Shown: piece by piece, positions 22,900-30,160 of the stretch | Layout of the letters: every line of letters begins with the position of its first letter | Numbering within the stretch: the stretch's first letter is position 1 | DNA from: DASWFI01 sp036394315 | Lineage (GTDB): Bacteria > Patescibacteriota > Doudnabacteria > UBA920 > O2-02-FULL-48-8 | Direction: 5' to 3' | Assembly (NCBI GenBank): GCA_036394315.1 | Contig: DASWFI010000101.1 | Span: 1 to 32,384, forward strand | DNA length: 32,384 nt | The notes under the pieces: model-generated | What the model was told of the DNA's origin: nothing | The model's database searches: none | What the model saw: only the letters and a program-made list of their open reading frames with translations | Translations under genes and position numbers: made by a program

Positions 22900-22920
22900 T
22901 TTGAAAAGCTTTGCAAATAT

Positions 22921-22950
22921 AAAAACCTTCCTAAGTGGGAGGTTTTTATT
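22921..22950 (+). terminator. Rho-independent terminator after the 20-residue peptide gene
   Basis: AAAAACCTTCC and GGGAGGTTTTT pair with one U-G around a five-base loop, followed by ATT. Confidence 0.85.
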
Positions 22951-23002
22951 ATTTCCTGAAATCGAGAGCAGAAAAATGAAGATGACAATAGCTAGTGTTT
23001 TT

Positions 23003-23010
23003 GTTATTAT
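23003..23010 (+). promoter_or_regulatory. Extended -10 promoter, leaderless start of gene 23018-23572
   Basis: TGTTATTAT with TATTAT at 23005-23010 and ATG at 23018, seven bases later. Confidence 0.5.
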
Positions 23011-23017
23011 AGTTTAT

Positions 23018-23572
23018 ATGGAAGAAGAAATCACACCATTGGAAGTTAAAGAAGAAATAGAAAAAGCGGCGGATTTTCAGGGAAGTTGGAGCAAATATTT
23101 AGCTTTAACTACTGCTGTAATTGCAGTACTCTCCGCTATTGCTGCATTACAATCTGGAAATTTTGCTGATAGAGCGCTTTTAGAAAAAAATAACGCTGTA
23201 TTGTTTCAGAGCAAAGCTTCAGATCAGTGGAATTATTATCAGGCCAAAGGGGTTAAGAAAAATGTGGCTGAAGGCTTTGCGGGTCAAACGCCTGACGCCA
23301 AAGTTAAGCAACAAATAGATAAATATGCCCAGGAGCAAAAAGCAATTCAACAACAAGCCCAAACATTTGAAGAGCAAGTTAAGAATTCCAGCGAAAAATC
23401 TGACCATTTATTTGAAAAACACCATACAATAGCTTTTGGTGTGACCTTATTTCAAATTGCAGTAGCTCTTTCTGCTATGAGCGCTTTAATGAGAAGAAAA
23501 AGTTTGTGGTATTTATCAATCCTATCAGCTATAGGGGGTGTTAGCTTATTGGTGTATGGGATCCTTAAATAG
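23018..23572 (+). CDS. DUF4337-family membrane protein
   Basis: 184 residues from ATG 23018. The frame opens further upstream (TTG 22901) but that stretch contains the terminator at 22921-22950 and the -10 at 23005, so the later start is preferred. Membrane helix at ~28-46 (LALTTAVIAVLSAIAAL), then the family signature AVLFQSKASDQWNYYQAKGVK, a Gln/Lys-rich coiled coil (~85-130), and two C-terminal helices (~138-158, ~165-182). The biochemical function of the family is not known. Confidence 0.85.
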   Translation: MEEEITPLEVKEEIEKAADFQGSWSKYLALTTAVIAVLSAIAALQSGNFADRALLEKNNAVLFQSKASDQWNYYQAKGVKKNVAEGFAGQTPDAKVKQQIDKYAQEQKAIQQQAQTFEEQVKNSSEKSDHLFEKHHTIAFGVTLFQIAVALSAMSALMRRKSLWYLSILSAIGGVSLLVYGILK

Positions 23573-23600
23573 AGCCAAATTTAGAATTATACTAGGGTTG

Positions 23601-23631
23601 CTTCATCAAAACTTCATATTGATGCTATAAT
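23601..23631 (+). promoter_or_regulatory. PhoB/OmpR-type direct repeat with -10 box
   Basis: CTTCAT (23601-23606) and CTTCAT (23612-23617) are spaced 11 bp start to start with CAAAA between, then 8 nt to TGCTATAAT (-10 at 23626-23631). This is the layout of a PhoB-box replacing the -35. The partner site is at 28069-28098. TGTGGATAACTAATT follows in both leaders. Confidence 0.6.
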
Positions 23632-23687
23632 ATGATAGAGGTTGTGGATAACTAATTGAAACAAATTAAGTAATTAATAGACAAAAT

Positions 23688-23972
23688 ATGCCAAACAAAA
23701 AGGCTTTTTCGGTTGGGGTTATGGTTTTTGTGTGTCTGTTCGTTTTTAGTTTTTCGGCTTTGGCAGCTGCGCCTAAGCCCAATAGTCGACGGAATTCTTC
23801 GAAAACAATAAGATCTTCGAAAGTGATGAAAAAGAACCAAATCTACTCCAAATGGAAGGCAAAAGTAAAAGGTGCTAGTGTTGTTAAAAAACGAGCAGTT
23901 AAGAAAAAACTTTTTAAAAAGGACGTAACAAAAAAACCGGTAAAAAACAAAAAAGTAAATAAAACTAAATAA
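23688..23972 (+). CDS. Secreted Lys-rich basic protein
   Basis: 94 residues. Signal peptide (1-27, FVCLFVFSFSALAAA), then ~67 residues with about 23 Lys and several Arg and no hydrophobic core, hence disordered and strongly positive. Not a recognised family. First gene of a three-gene operon (gaps of 17 and 16 nt) and directly followed by a strongly acidic secreted protein. Preceded by a PhoB-like box, so probably controlled by an OmpR-family regulator such as the one at 26290. It might bind anionic wall polymers or DNA (inference). Confidence 0.75.
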   Translation: MPNKKAFSVGVMVFVCLFVFSFSALAAAPKPNSRRNSSKTIRSSKVMKKNQIYSKWKAKVKGASVVKKRAVKKKLFKKDVTKKPVKNKKVNKTK

Positions 23973-23989
23973 TTAATCTACAATCTATT

Positions 23990-24517
23990 ATGAAAAGACA
24001 AAATAAATTTTTTGTTTGGATTGCAGCTGTCTCTTTATTGCTGCTAGGTTATGCCGGATTTGATGCCCAGCTTTCCTATGCGCAAGATGCGACCACAGAT
24101 GCCGTAACTACGGATACCTCCAGTTCATCTTTGGATAATACTAGTGCCAGTCAAGATTCGGGAGTAAATTTTGATGCAGTCGTTACACAAGGCGAAGCTC
24201 AAATTAGCTCTGATCCATCCAACACTGCTGATCAAGAAGCAGTTCTTACCGATGAAACCACGGCTGTTGCTGAAACTGATGGCAACCTCCCGCCGGTGGA
24301 AGTAACCGCAAGCGATGAATTTGATATGCCGGCAGAATCGCAGCCAGAGGATACTTTAGAATCAATCGATCAACAAAATACCGATTCCAGTGATGCAGAT
24401 CCTAGTGCTACTGACCAATCCCAGATGGATCAATCAGGCCAGGATCAAACTTCCACTGATACTTCTACAACGATCCAAGACAGCAGCTCCAGTTCTGACA
24501 GTTCTGCAGGTCAATAA
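23990..24517 (+). CDS. Secreted acidic low-complexity Ser/Thr/Asp protein
   Basis: 175 residues. Signal peptide to about residue 31 (YAQD), the rest is Asp/Glu/Ser/Thr/Gln-rich with no Cys, Trp or Lys, for example TDQSQMDQSGQDQTSTDTST. Net charge is strongly negative. No family recognised; it behaves like a flexible, cation-binding or spacer polypeptide. Second gene in the operon with the Lys-rich protein upstream and an anchored protein downstream. Confidence 0.75.
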   Translation: MKRQNKFFVWIAAVSLLLLGYAGFDAQLSYAQDATTDAVTTDTSSSSLDNTSASQDSGVNFDAVVTQGEAQISSDPSNTADQEAVLTDETTAVAETDGNLPPVEVTASDEFDMPAESQPEDTLESIDQQNTDSSDADPSATDQSQMDQSGQDQTSTDTSTTIQDSSSSSDSSAGQ

Positions 24518-24533
24518 TTAAAAAAATAAAATT

Positions 24534-24977
24534 ATGAAAACCTCAAAAAATAAACTTCCCCTCATAGTTGGCTCTGGAGTCCTTGTAGTGGCTTTTGTGA
24601 TTGTATACCTTGTGATTTTTCCGGCAAATAATAATCCAGTGAGCGTAAATCAACCTGTAAATATGGCAGTAGTGGCAGCGACTAGCCTTGATGATGGTGG
24701 AAATCCAGTTAACCCCGCTTCAGTTTTCAGCACGAAAGATAAGACTATTTATGTAGTTGTGAATTTGAAGAATGCGCATAAGAATGACATTGTTTCTTAC
24801 TCTCGATACTACAAAGGTAAATATATTAATGCTCAAAGTGCGCGGATTGTGGATGAGAAAGCAAACCATGTAATATTTGCCTTCAATAAAGACAAAGGAT
24901 ATATTAAGGGCAAATATGATTATAAAATCTTCTATAACAAAAAGTTCATGAAGTCATTCACTTACAACATAAATTAA
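24534..24977 (+). CDS. Membrane-anchored protein with small extracytoplasmic beta domain
   Basis: 147 residues. Membrane segment at ~9-29, short Asn/Pro/Val linker, then a ~90-residue domain of alternating hydrophobic strands (IYVVVNLKNAHKNDIVSYSR, YINAQSARIVDEKANHVIFA) with Tyr/Lys-rich turns such as KGKYDYKIFYNKK. It looks like an Ig-like or FN3-like sandwich without diagnostic motifs. Last gene of the operon; the terminator follows within 10 nt. Confidence 0.75.
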   Translation: MKTSKNKLPLIVGSGVLVVAFVIVYLVIFPANNNPVSVNQPVNMAVVAATSLDDGGNPVNPASVFSTKDKTIYVVVNLKNAHKNDIVSYSRYYKGKYINAQSARIVDEKANHVIFAFNKDKGYIKGKYDYKIFYNKKFMKSFTYNIN

Positions 24978-24985
24978 AGATTGAT

Positions 24986-25012
24986 AATCACTCCACTGTA
25001 AGTGGAGTGATT
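24986..25012 (+). terminator. Terminator of the secreted-protein operon
   Basis: AATCACTCCACT and AGTGGAGTGATT form a 12-bp perfect stem around GTA. The T-tract is short (TTTC). It ends ten bases before the next ATG, so some read-through into the HlyD-type gene is possible. Confidence 0.85.
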
Positions 25013-25021
25013 TCAAATTAG

Positions 25022-26188
25022 ATGAAACAAAAACAGAATTTTAAGCTATATATTTTTTGCTTTCTGGGGATTTTTGTAATTCTGATTTTTTGTTGGTTTT
25101 TTTTTCCTGCTCATTTGCCAAATTTTGGCCAAGGCCAAAGCAAACAAATAACCACCAAACAAGCAGCCATCAAACAAATAACCACCAAACAAGTAAACAC
25201 CAAACAGAAATTAAAAAACTTGAAGCAAGTTTCCTTATCGTTTAAAAAAAGCGGAAGTTTACAAAAACTCAATGTCAAAGTCGGTTCCATCGTTGAAGCC
25301 GATCAAATCCTTGCCAGTTTGGATCAATCAGACAGCACCATTGCAGTAGAAACCGCCAAAGCCGGGGTTCAGTCCGCGGCTTCAAAACTGCAAAAAATAA
25401 AAAACGGCACCACTCCGGAAGAAATCGGAGTTGCGCAAGCGACAGCAGAAACAGCTCTCGTGGCACTTAATAATGCTCAAAGTAATTATCAGGCCGTGAT
25501 TTCTGAACAAGCAGTTAAGGTGAAAGACGCATATAATACCATGCTTAATTCGATACCTTTTAGCGTAATCCCTGCTAGTACAAACATAGGCACAGCCAAA
25601 CTTACTGTTACAGGTAGTTACCTGGGTCTTGATCAAGGAGTTTATAAAATTTCTATTGATTATCCTTCTGCTATTTTCGTATCTGGATTGGAAACTTGGC
25701 ATTCCGGGCCCATTACTCCCGGAATACCGATGGCTTTCGGAAACAATGGATTATTCGTAACTTTCAGCACCGACTTGATAAATCGCAATGATTCATGGAC
25801 AGTCCCTATTCCAAACACGACTTCTATTTTGTATGTCAAGAACTATAATGCCTACCAGGAAGAGCTTCAGACCCAGTCAAAAGCAATCTCTTCTGCTCTA
25901 GGTTCAATTAACACAACACAAGCGCAGTACAAACAAGCTCAATCACAATTAGCCTTAAAGCGGGCTGGTTCGCGCCAAGAAGACATTGACGCAGCTCAAG
26001 CCACATTAACTATCGCAAAACAGAAATTAAACCAAAGCCAATTGGCTTACGATGGTACAATTCTCCGCTCGCCGATAAAAGGAAAGATAGTTGCGGTTAA
26101 GTTTTCTATCGGTCAAACAGTTTCCTCTAATAAGGCCGTTATCATACTTCAACCCTTAATTGTCGATCAGAAAAGCCTATTCAAATAA
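25022..26188 (+). CDS. HlyD/RND-type membrane-fusion adaptor, C-terminally truncated
   Basis: 388 residues. N-terminal membrane segment (~8-28), a Lys/Gln/Thr repeat linker (~38-65), first half of the lipoyl domain (LNVKVGSIVEADQILASLDQ), first coiled-coil arm (~100-170), an inserted beta domain (~175-275, GSYLGLDQGVYKISIDYPSA-type), second coiled-coil arm (~275-340) and the second lipoyl half (RSPIKGKIVAVKFSIGQTVS). Relatives continue with a beta-barrel and membrane-proximal domain; here the protein stops ~10 residues later at QKSLFK. No RND or MacB permease is next to it. Substrate export with a distant partner is possible; inactivity is the alternative. Confidence 0.82.
   Translation: MKQKQNFKLYIFCFLGIFVILIFCWFFFPAHLPNFGQGQSKQITTKQAAIKQITTKQVNTKQKLKNLKQVSLSFKKSGSLQKLNVKVGSIVEADQILASLDQSDSTIAVETAKAGVQSAASKLQKIKNGTTPEEIGVAQATAETALVALNNAQSNYQAVISEQAVKVKDAYNTMLNSIPFSVIPASTNIGTAKLTVTGSYLGLDQGVYKISIDYPSAIFVSGLETWHSGPITPGIPMAFGNNGLFVTFSTDLINRNDSWTVPIPNTTSILYVKNYNAYQEELQTQSKAISSALGSINTTQAQYKQAQSQLALKRAGSRQEDIDAAQATLTIAKQKLNQSQLAYDGTILRSPIKGKIVAVKFSIGQTVSSNKAVIILQPLIVDQKSLFK
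25140..25207 (+). repeat. Short tandem repeats coding the Lys/Gln/Thr linker
   Basis: CAAACAAATAACCACCAAAC occurs twice (25141 and 25173 region) with variants, and AACACCAAACA follows. The copies encode KQITTKQ twice then KQVNTKQ. A replication-slippage tract that can change linker length. Confidence 0.65.
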
Positions 26189-26204
26189 AATAAAAAGAGT
26201 TAAT

Positions 26205-26231
26205 AAAAATCGTCTAAAAAGGCGATTTTTT
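26205..26231 (+). terminator. Terminator of the HlyD-type gene
   Basis: ATCGTC (26209-26214) pairs with GGCGAT (26221-26226, one U-G) and is followed by TTTTT. Confidence 0.8.
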
Positions 26232-26239
26232 AGTGATTT

Positions 26240-26268
26240 TTGACTTAAATTTGTATGTTGATTATGAT
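26240..26268 (+). promoter_or_regulatory. Sigma70-type promoter of the two-component operon
   Basis: TTGACT (26240-26245), 17-nt spacer, TATGAT (26263-26268); the ATG at 26290 is about 15 nt after the predicted start. It begins 9 nt after the preceding T-tract. Confidence 0.7.
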
Positions 26269-26289
26269 TAACTTAATTTATAAAACAAT

Positions 26290-26964
26290 ATGCGAATCTG
26301 CGTTATTGAAGATGAAGAGAAGCTGGCCAAAGCTATAAGTACCGGGCTTACAAATATAGGATACAGAGCCGACTTTTTTCTTGATGGCGAAAAAGCATTA
26401 CAATTCGTCAGGTTTCATCCTAATCAGTATGACCTGATCATTCTGGATCTGACTCTTCCTGGCAAAGACGGTTTTCAGATTTGTTCCAGTTTAAGAAATG
26501 AAAATATCACCACACCAATTCTCGTCCTCAGTGCCAAGATGGATGTAGAGACAAAAACTGACCTATTGGATAAAGGAGCTGATGATTATTTAAGCAAACC
26601 ATTTTCATTCATGGAACTTACTTCTAGAATTCGGGCTCTTTTGAGACGCCCAATCAAAGCGCTGCCAATTGAACTTAGGGTGGCAGAACTTACACTTAAT
26701 CCCGCGACGAGGAAAGTTTTTTACAAAAAAACGGAGATTGTACTAACCCAAAAAGAATTTAGCATTCTGGAATATTTGATGCATCATCCGAACCAGGTTA
26801 TCACCCGGGATCAGCTCTTGGATCATTCCTGGGATTTTGGCGTTGAATCGTCAAGCAATGTTATCGACGTGCATATAAAAAATTTAAGAAAGAAGTTAAG
26901 TATTGATACTAACGAAGATTTTCTGGAAACAATTAGAGGTATTGGGTATAAATTGCGTGTGTAA
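26290..26964 (+). CDS. OmpR-family response regulator
   Basis: 224 residues, standard size. Receiver domain (1-118) with acidic pocket IEDEE, phospho-acceptor Asp in LIILDLTLPGKDG, Ser/Thr switch in ILVLSAK, and conserved Lys in YLSKPFSF. The C-terminal winged helix (~128-222) has VLTQKEFSILEYLMHHPNQV and the DVHIKNLRKKL recognition region. It is followed after 6 nt by the histidine kinase gene. PhoB-type direct repeats occur at 23601 and 28069, flanking this operon, and are the best candidate targets. Confidence 0.95.
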   Translation: MRICVIEDEEKLAKAISTGLTNIGYRADFFLDGEKALQFVRFHPNQYDLIILDLTLPGKDGFQICSSLRNENITTPILVLSAKMDVETKTDLLDKGADDYLSKPFSFMELTSRIRALLRRPIKALPIELRVAELTLNPATRKVFYKKTEIVLTQKEFSILEYLMHHPNQVITRDQLLDHSWDFGVESSSNVIDVHIKNLRKKLSIDTNEDFLETIRGIGYKLRV

Positions 26965-26970
26965 AAAATT

Positions 26971-28068
26971 ATGTTAGAAAATAAAATTACCGGGTATGCA
27001 AAAAGATGGGACTTATTTTTTGAAGCGATTCAGCGGTTCAGAAATACTTCTTTTTTACCCGGACCGCTACAAAATATATGGCGCTATCTTAGCGCTTTTG
27101 TCTTTATTGGCCTGGCAGTCCAACTCAACCATCGCTATAGTGTTTTTCAACACACGCCAACCATGCTCTTGTTTGCCGGGGTCATTATCACTTCGTGGTA
27201 TGCAGGATTAGGCCCGGGTTTATTGGCTGCTCCATTGGCTGTTCTAGCCTTGGATTATTATTTTATACAGCCCATTGGCAGCGTGACTATTGGAATAGAA
27301 TACATTCCTCGATCAATGGTTTTTGGGGCAGTTGCTGTGCTTATAAGTTCTTTAGTAGAGTCCCAGCGGCGTGCCGAGGTGAAGATCAGAGCGTTAATAG
27401 AGGAGCAAAAACGATTTAACGCTGATGCTTCGCATGAATTGTTTACTCCACTTGCTGTGATAAAAACCCAAAGTGAAGTTTTAATGCAAAATCCCGATTC
27501 AACCATCTTAGATTATCGGAAGTTGGTTTCGAGCAATCTGGAGGAAATTGATTATATGTCGAGCATCGTGGAAGACTTGTTGGAATTATCGCGGAGCGAG
27601 CGCCAGGAAACGGTTAAGAAAGAACGAATTGAATTGCAGGAAGTTGTTCAGATAGTCGTTCAAAAAATCAAGGCTTTGGTGGATAAGAAAAAAATCAATT
27701 TGGTAATTCAGAGATCTGACCACGGCTATGTACTTGCTGATAAATCCGCATTGATCCATATGATTATTAACTTGATTCAGAATGCTGTTCAGTATACGGA
27801 TGAAGAAGGTTTGGTAGTAATTACTGTCATCAAGACTGCAGTCAGTATGCAATTCACTATCAAAGATAATGGTATTGGTATAGCCAAAGAAAATTTAGCG
27901 CGATTATTTGATCCTTTTTATAAAGCGAATGAGAACCGCTCGGTTGGCGGACCGGGACTCGGGCTCTCGATTGTTAAAAGAATTGCCGACCTACATTCAG
28001 CTACGATTCAAGTTGATAGTGTGTTGAAAGTGGGCACTACGATTTCGGTAATTTTACCCGCAGCATAG
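26971..28068 (+). CDS. Membrane sensor histidine kinase with KdpD-like DUF4118 region
   Basis: 365 residues. N-terminal membrane region (~35-130, four helices) with the DUF4118 signature ITSWYAGLGPGLLAAPLAVL as in KdpD-type sensors; no obvious periplasmic sensing domain. Dimerisation/phospho-acceptor box DASHELFTPLAVIKTQ (His in SHELF; the usual Arg after Leu is Phe). ATPase boxes: N NLIQNAVQYT, G1 DNGIGIAKENL, F LFDPFYK, G2 GGPGLGLSIVKRI. Likely senses within the membrane or turgor. Partner of the regulator 6 nt upstream. Confidence 0.95.
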   Translation: MLENKITGYAKRWDLFFEAIQRFRNTSFLPGPLQNIWRYLSAFVFIGLAVQLNHRYSVFQHTPTMLLFAGVIITSWYAGLGPGLLAAPLAVLALDYYFIQPIGSVTIGIEYIPRSMVFGAVAVLISSLVESQRRAEVKIRALIEEQKRFNADASHELFTPLAVIKTQSEVLMQNPDSTILDYRKLVSSNLEEIDYMSSIVEDLLELSRSERQETVKKERIELQEVVQIVVQKIKALVDKKKINLVIQRSDHGYVLADKSALIHMIINLIQNAVQYTDEEGLVVITVIKTAVSMQFTIKDNGIGIAKENLARLFDPFYKANENRSVGGPGLGLSIVKRIADLHSATIQVDSVLKVGTTISVILPAA

Positions 28069-28098
28069 CTCCATTCAAACTTCATTTGTGCCTATTAT
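28069..28098 (+). promoter_or_regulatory. PhoB/OmpR-type direct repeat with -10 box
   Basis: CTCCAT (28069-28074) and CTTCAT (28080-28085) with 11-bp start spacing and TCAAA between, then 7 nt to TATTAT (28093-28098). Nearly the same as 23601-23631. It begins right behind the kinase stop codon. The shared TGTGGATAACTAATT motif follows at 28113-28127. Confidence 0.6.
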
Positions 28099-28176
28099 TA
28101 TGTATTTACCTATGTGGATAACTAATTAATTTTTTATCCACGAAGAAGATACGAAATTAAATAAATGGAGAAACAA

Positions 28177-28468
28177 ATGAAAAAAATTGGATTGCTACAA
28201 CAGTTACTCCTATTAGTAACACTTACGGTTTAGTCTAAAGCGATTAGTTAAGGCCAATGCCGCCGACTTAGCTTTACCTGAAGGTACTGCTGTGAAATTG
28301 AGAGATGGCACGTTGGTTTTGGATAGCGGTACGTACTATCTGATCTCAGATCACCAAAAGTTGTCATTTGCAAGTATGACAGCATTGACTAAACTCGGGT
28401 ATAGTACTAAGAGCGCGGTACAAGCGAATATATCCAGTTACCCACAAAGTACAACCACATTGCAATAA
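28177..28468 (+). pseudogene. Small secreted repeat protein with a frameshift in the signal peptide
   Basis: ATG 28177 (GGAG 6 nt upstream) encodes MKKIGLLQQLLLLVTLTV, the start of a signal peptide, and stops at TAG 28231-28233. The neighbouring frame continues with a KANAAD cleavage site and 65 more residues to TAA 28466-28468. The total length of 292 nt equals 3n+1, so one extra base fits. The mature part (LPEGTAVKLRDGTLVLDSGT and onward) is one copy of the surface repeat also seen in the gene at 1-1007. Gene decay or a sequencing error are the two explanations; the run CTTACGGTTTAG holds the likely site. A terminator follows. Confidence 0.75.
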
Positions 28469-28497
28469 TATTCGTCGTTAAATCTGATTTCGCGAAA

Positions 28498-28524
28498 CCA
28501 CCCAGTAATTACTGGGTGGCTTTT
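28498..28524 (+). terminator. Terminator after the frameshifted secreted gene
   Basis: CCACCCAGTAA and TTACTGGGTGG form a perfect 11-bp palindromic stem (28498-28519), followed by CTTTT. Confidence 0.85.
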
Positions 28525-28534
28525 ACGCTTTCTG

Positions 28535-28543
28535 TGTTATAAT
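28535..28543 (+). promoter_or_regulatory. Extended -10 promoter of the ABC permease/ATPase genes
   Basis: TGTTATAAT with TATAAT at 28538-28543; ATG at 28553, nine bases later (leader of about 3 nt or none). Confidence 0.6.
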
Positions 28544-28552
28544 ATTTTATAT

Positions 28553-29386
28553 ATGTCTGATCACAATCGAAGTCCTCATATTCGCCACTATCATAGACAT
28601 TTGAGTATCAGTTATGCCATGTCTTTGCGACAGCGCTTGTATTCTTTCGTCCTTGTTCCGTTAATGATTTTGGTAGTGGCATTTTTAGCCATATTTATTT
28701 CTACGGGATTTCATTACAACATAGTCCCGGCCATAGGCGTAAGTCTTGTAGTTCAAGCTATATTTGCTACTTTTATTCGTCTTCTGATAGCGTATATTCT
28801 GGCCTTATTAATTTCGATACCATTGGCGTTGCTCATTACCCGGAATGATACAATTGAACGATTGTTGCTTCCGGTGTTCGATATAATTCAGTCAATTCCA
28901 GTGTTGGCTTTTTTTCCTATTATTATCCTTGTTTTTATTCATTCAAATTTTTTGAGCGGCGCGGCAATTTTTATTTTATTTTTGAGCATGATTTGGAATA
29001 TCGTTTTTAGCCTTGTGGGGGGATTGCGAACTATTCCCGGCGACATCAAAGCCGGGGCCCAAGTATTTCATATCACTGGCTGGTCATACTTTACCAAGGT
29101 TCTTATTCCCGGAGTTATGCCTTACATAATCACAGGTTCACTTCTTGCTTGGGCCCAGGGCTGGAACATCGTCATAGTGGCCGAGGTCCTGCATACGTAC
29201 ATCCCAGGCGGTACAAGCAATCAAGACCTTTTTGGTATCGGCAGCACTCTGGTTAATGCTTCTGCTCAAGGCGACCAGCAACTATTTATGCTGGCCATTA
29301 TTTGCATGGTTATTTGGATTGGATTATTAAACTTTTTTGTGTGGCAAAAATTACTTACATATGCAGAAAAATTTAAATTCGACTAA
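28553..29386 (+). CDS. ABC transporter permease, SsuC/TauC type
   Basis: 277 residues. A His-rich basic N-tail (SPHIRHYHRH), then six membrane helices. The loop facing the ATPase has GGLRTIPGDIKAGAQVFHIT, the EAA-type motif of BPD permeases. Relatives import sulfonates, taurine, nitrate or similar anions with an SsuB-like ATPase and a lipoprotein binder. No substrate-binding protein is encoded in this window. The ATPase gene starts 26 nt before this stop. Confidence 0.9.
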   Translation: MSDHNRSPHIRHYHRHLSISYAMSLRQRLYSFVLVPLMILVVAFLAIFISTGFHYNIVPAIGVSLVVQAIFATFIRLLIAYILALLISIPLALLITRNDTIERLLLPVFDIIQSIPVLAFFPIIILVFIHSNFLSGAAIFILFLSMIWNIVFSLVGGLRTIPGDIKAGAQVFHITGWSYFTKVLIPGVMPYIITGSLLAWAQGWNIVIVAEVLHTYIPGGTSNQDLFGIGSTLVNASAQGDQQLFMLAIICMVIWIGLLNFFVWQKLLTYAEKFKFD

Positions 29387-30086
29387 TCTAATCAGTTTAA
29401 GTCAGGTGTCAAAGATCCATCCCGACAATAGCGTTGGGGTTAAGGATATTAACTTTGATATACAGCGAGGAGAATTTATTTGTATAATTGGAGCGTCAGG
29501 CAGTGGAAAGTCTACCTTGCTCAAACTCATCGCAGGTTTAGAGACTCCGACAATTGGAAGATTAATTAAGCCGGAAAATGTTGCTATGGTATTTCAAAGC
29601 GGTGCTTTGTTGCCGTGGTTAACAGTTTTAGAGAATGTTTCAATAGTTTTGGCCCATCATAAGCTAACAAAATCCCAAATTAGAGAAACATCGTTAAAAT
29701 ATATTAAGATGATGGGGCTGCAGGATTATGTTGATAAATATCCTCGAATGCTTTCCGGCGGGCAGCGGCAACGAGTGGGCATAGCAAGAGCACTTGTTGT
29801 AGATACCGAGCTGCTTTTATTGGACGAACCATTCTCCGCTTTGGATGCTCAGACTACAGCAGAATTACATAACGATATATTAAAGATTTGGCAGAAGACC
29901 AATAAGACTATTGTTATGGTTTCTCATCTTATTGAAGAAGCCGCTACCTTGGCTGACCGGATTATATTACTTAAGAATCACACTCTTGCTTATATATTTA
30001 ATTTATCATTACCTCGACCAAGACAGGAACAGGGAGAGAAGTTTATGTCCGAGGTGAATAAAATTAAAAAAAAGCTTTTTTATTAA
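29361..30086 (+). CDS. ABC transporter ATP-binding protein, SsuB/TauB type
   Basis: 241 residues from ATG 29361; the frame extends to TTG 29337 but the ATG is better and still overlaps the permease by 26 nt (translational coupling). Walker A GASGSGKST, Q-loop MVFQSGALLPW, signature LSGGQRQRVG, Walker B LLLLDEPFSALD, H-loop VSHLIEEA. All essential residues present. Drives the permease 28553-29386. No terminator is evident before the next gene. Confidence 0.93.
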   Translation: MQKNLNSTNLISLSQVSKIHPDNSVGVKDINFDIQRGEFICIIGASGSGKSTLLKLIAGLETPTIGRLIKPENVAMVFQSGALLPWLTVLENVSIVLAHHKLTKSQIRETSLKYIKMMGLQDYVDKYPRMLSGGQRQRVGIARALVVDTELLLLDEPFSALDAQTTAELHNDILKIWQKTNKTIVMVSHLIEEAATLADRIILLKNHTLAYIFNLSLPRPRQEQGEKFMSEVNKIKKKLFY

Positions 30087-30160
30087 TCTGCCTTCGCACG
30101 AGCCTTCGTTAGGCCGTCTCCGATATTGTACGATAATCACAAGCAATCAGGATATGATTT

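Noticed and set aside
22901..23017. N-terminal extension of the DUF4337 protein from TTG 22901
   Set aside because: The stretch contains a terminator and the -10 box; the encoded residues do not look like the family.
28553..30086. Assigning a substrate (sulfonate, taurine or nitrate) to the ABC importer
   Set aside because: No substrate-binding protein or pathway gene is in the window; the family alone does not fix the substrate.
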